A stretch of 5,902 bases of DNA from Chloroflexota bacterium (GTDB lineage Bacteria; Chloroflexota; Anaerolineae; Promineifilales; Promineifilaceae): contig DOXE01000453.1 in assembly GCA_003519205.1 (NCBI GenBank), forward strand, positions 1-5,902, in the 5' to 3' direction. Position numbers and translations under genes: made by a program. Numbering within the stretch: the first letter of the stretch is position 1; each line of letters starts with the position of its first letter. Positions 4,463 to 5,902 of the stretch are shown here, one piece after another. Below the pieces are notes generated by a model. That model did not search any database. It had not been told where the DNA came from and worked only from the letters and a program-made list of their open reading frames with translations.

Positions 4463-5902
4463 CTATCCGCCATAAACCAAAAGGATGACTCTCGGAGTGA
4501 CATAGGCTTCGACGAAGGCGGCGATCAATAACAAGGGAATGACCAAACTAATAAATAAGCGACAGAAGTCGGCCGCCAGATTCACCCAGTTTTCGCCGAT
4601 GCTGCCATTCTCGGGCCGGGCTAATATCGACGCGTGCCAATGCAGGGCAGCAGCACTGGCTAGCAACAAGGCCGGCAATTCAAAGATGGCATGAGGAACG
4701 ATAGCCGATAGGAGAAAAATCAAGGGATTCTCGCCAGAAATGGCCAGTTGGCCACCCAAAAAACCGACGATGAGCCATGGGAGCATAAAGATGAGGATAT
4801 CCGTTACGCCGAAAGTGATGATGCCGAGAAAGGCAGCCAGGATGATGACCCTGATGTTTTGCATGAATATTGATATCGGCAGCCGTGAGAACATGAATTG
4901 CAGGTTAGAGGTATTCTTGGCGATGTCTGCGCCTGACAGTGTGGACTGTATTTCTTCAGGGAGAGGATACTGGGACGAAAGGGCAAAGCCCAGTACGATG
5001 GCCCCGACCAAGGAGATCAATAATGTTCCACTGGGCAATCCCAATTTCGGTATCAAAGTGAAGTTATCTCGATACCAATGAAATGGTCCAGGATAACGGC
5101 CGTCAACATCACGGGCGAAGATTCGATCTCTAAATTGCCGCATCGTCCAGGAAACGCGTAAAGTATCGATGTCCTGACCCAATAACTCCTCGCGATTGAA
5201 TATTTTGATGCCCATGCGGATGAAGATCACGGCCGTGACCGTGAGAGCCAAGATGAGCCACCAAAGACCTTGACTGTTTCCCCAAAAGAGAACAATTGCT
5301 TCCAATTGTAATAAGAGTGCTATCGGTACGATGATAAAGCTGGCCAATAAATTGGCAGCTCGAACACTTGTAGTCTGGCTGGAGACAATGACCGCTGCAG
5401 CCACCATGATGACGCCTTGTAAGGTGGATAAAAGAAGTATCTGGATGAACAACTCGGTTGGAATGGCCCAGTTGGCGGCAACAAACAGGCCGATTAGGTA
5501 GACAGTGATACCCAGGTAACTGGTAATCATGGGCGGGATAAGGGCTGCCAGGACCTTGCCCACATATAGCTGTGAATTGGTCAGCGGCGTTGATAAAAGA
5601 GGTTCGAGGCTTTTGCGCTCCTTCTCGCCAACAAAGGTTTCCAAGGCAATCACCAGGGAGAATGACATGGGGAAAAATCCAACGATAAGTAGTAAAAATG
5701 GAACCAGCCGATCGCTGACCAAGCCGGCACCATACTGGGCTGTAAAATTGAATAGCACCCGGGCTGTAAAGGTGGCCAAGGCCGGGAAGACCAGGGTGAG
5801 GATGACGATCGGAATGATGATCCGCCAGTCACGGAACGAATCGCGGACCTCGCGTTTGGTGATCAATAAGGCCATGCGCAAGTCGTAGCGGTTGAAGGTG
5901 TT
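4463..5902 (-). CDS. ABC-2 type (NatB-like) permease fused to a SpoIIM (DUF95) domain, 5' end probably outside window
   Basis: This is a polytopic membrane protein of at least 470 residues, numbered here from ATG 5875. The N-terminal half looks like an ABC-2 permease: an amphipathic TKREVRDSFRDWR, a helix at about 19-40, and the conserved region ETFVGEKERKSLEPLLSTPL (79-98) with QLYVGKVLA, then further helices to about 220. A soluble stretch follows (about 222-275) and a helix at 283-300. The C-terminal third (about 327-462) matches SpoIIM: FMQNIRVIILAAFLGI, an LPWLIVGFLGG helix and the signature VPHAIFELPALLLASAAAL (393-411). ABC-2 permeases export through a partner ATPase; SpoIIM acts in sporulation engulfment in Bacillus, but the family also occurs in non-sporulating bacteria. 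The frame stays open to base 5902 and the last 21 bases hold no Shine-Dalgarno, so the true start is probably upstream; ATG 5875 and TTG 5881 are alternatives. The substrate is unknown. Confidence 0.86.
   Translation of the reverse strand, partial: NTFNRYDLRMALLITKREVRDSFRDWRIIIPIVILTLVFPALATFTARVLFNFTAQYGAGLVSDRLVPFLLLIVGFFPMSFSLVIALETFVGEKERKSLEPLLSTPLTNSQLYVGKVLAALIPPMITSYLGITVYLIGLFVAANWAIPTELFIQILLLSTLQGVIMVAAAVIVSSQTTSVRAANLLASFIIVPIALLLQLEAIVLFWGNSQGLWWLILALTVTAVIFIRMGIKIFNREELLGQDIDTLRVSWTMRQFRDRIFARDVDGRYPGPFHWYRDNFTLIPKLGLPSGTLLISLVGAIVLGFALSSQYPLPEEIQSTLSGADIAKNTSNLQFMFSRLPISIFMQNIRVIILAAFLGIITFGVTDILIFMLPWLIVGFLGGQLAISGENPLIFLLSAIVPHAIFELPALLLASAAALHWHASILARPENGSIGENWVNLAADFCRLFISLVIPLLLIAAFVEAYVTPRVILLVYGG

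Noticed and set aside
5873..5881. ATG 5875 or TTG 5881 as the definite start of the ABC-2/SpoIIM gene
   Set aside because: The frame continues open to the edge, no Shine-Dalgarno precedes either codon within the window, and the upstream residues (NTFNRYDLR) look like coding sequence, so the gene is treated as 5'-partial.

Overview
The window reads as a piece of a mid-GC bacterial chromosome, most likely from a member of the Chloroflexota (Anaerolineae-like). The main clue is the solute-binding lipoprotein: its lipobox is followed by a Val/Glu/Thr-rich linker with repeated VEVTRIVE units, a style I associate with Chloroflexota binding proteins. The lineage is an inference from the sequence, not the result of a search. 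All six genes lie on the minus strand, so transcription runs from high to low coordinates. Gene density is high and no gap exceeds about 155 bases. I see no tRNA, rRNA, CRISPR array or insertion sequence.

Right part (5902 to about 2495): first comes a polytopic membrane protein whose N-terminal half looks like an ABC-2 type (NatB-like) permease and whose C-terminal third looks like SpoIIM (DUF95). Its reading frame is still open at the right edge, so its true start may lie outside. A 111-base gap with C-rich, G-poor RNA follows. Next is a membrane-anchored extracytoplasmic protein with two FlgD/CHU_C-like Ig modules and a third beta-rich domain. Twenty-four bases later, behind a strong ribosome binding site, comes a 160-residue four-helix membrane protein of unknown function. 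These may form a cell-envelope export or surface module, but the partner ATPase is not in view.

Left part (about 2480 to 1): a phosphonate-type ABC importer in the order phnD (binding lipoprotein), phnC (ATPase), phnE (permease, cut by the left edge). A plausible sigma-70-type promoter, flanked by a 6-bp direct repeat at 21-bp spacing, precedes phnD. A terminator-like hairpin separates phnD from phnC, which could allow more binding protein than ATPase to be made. The lipoprotein would capture a phosphorus oxyanion (phosphonate, phosphite or phosphate ester) outside the membrane, PhnE would form the channel and PhnC would power it. No phosphonate-degrading gene is visible, so the ligand is unresolved.

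Most noteworthy are the ABC-2/SpoIIM fusion, its pairing with an Ig-domain surface protein, the unusual linker and cysteine-bearing insertion in PhnD, and a G8 tract inside the Ig-protein gene.
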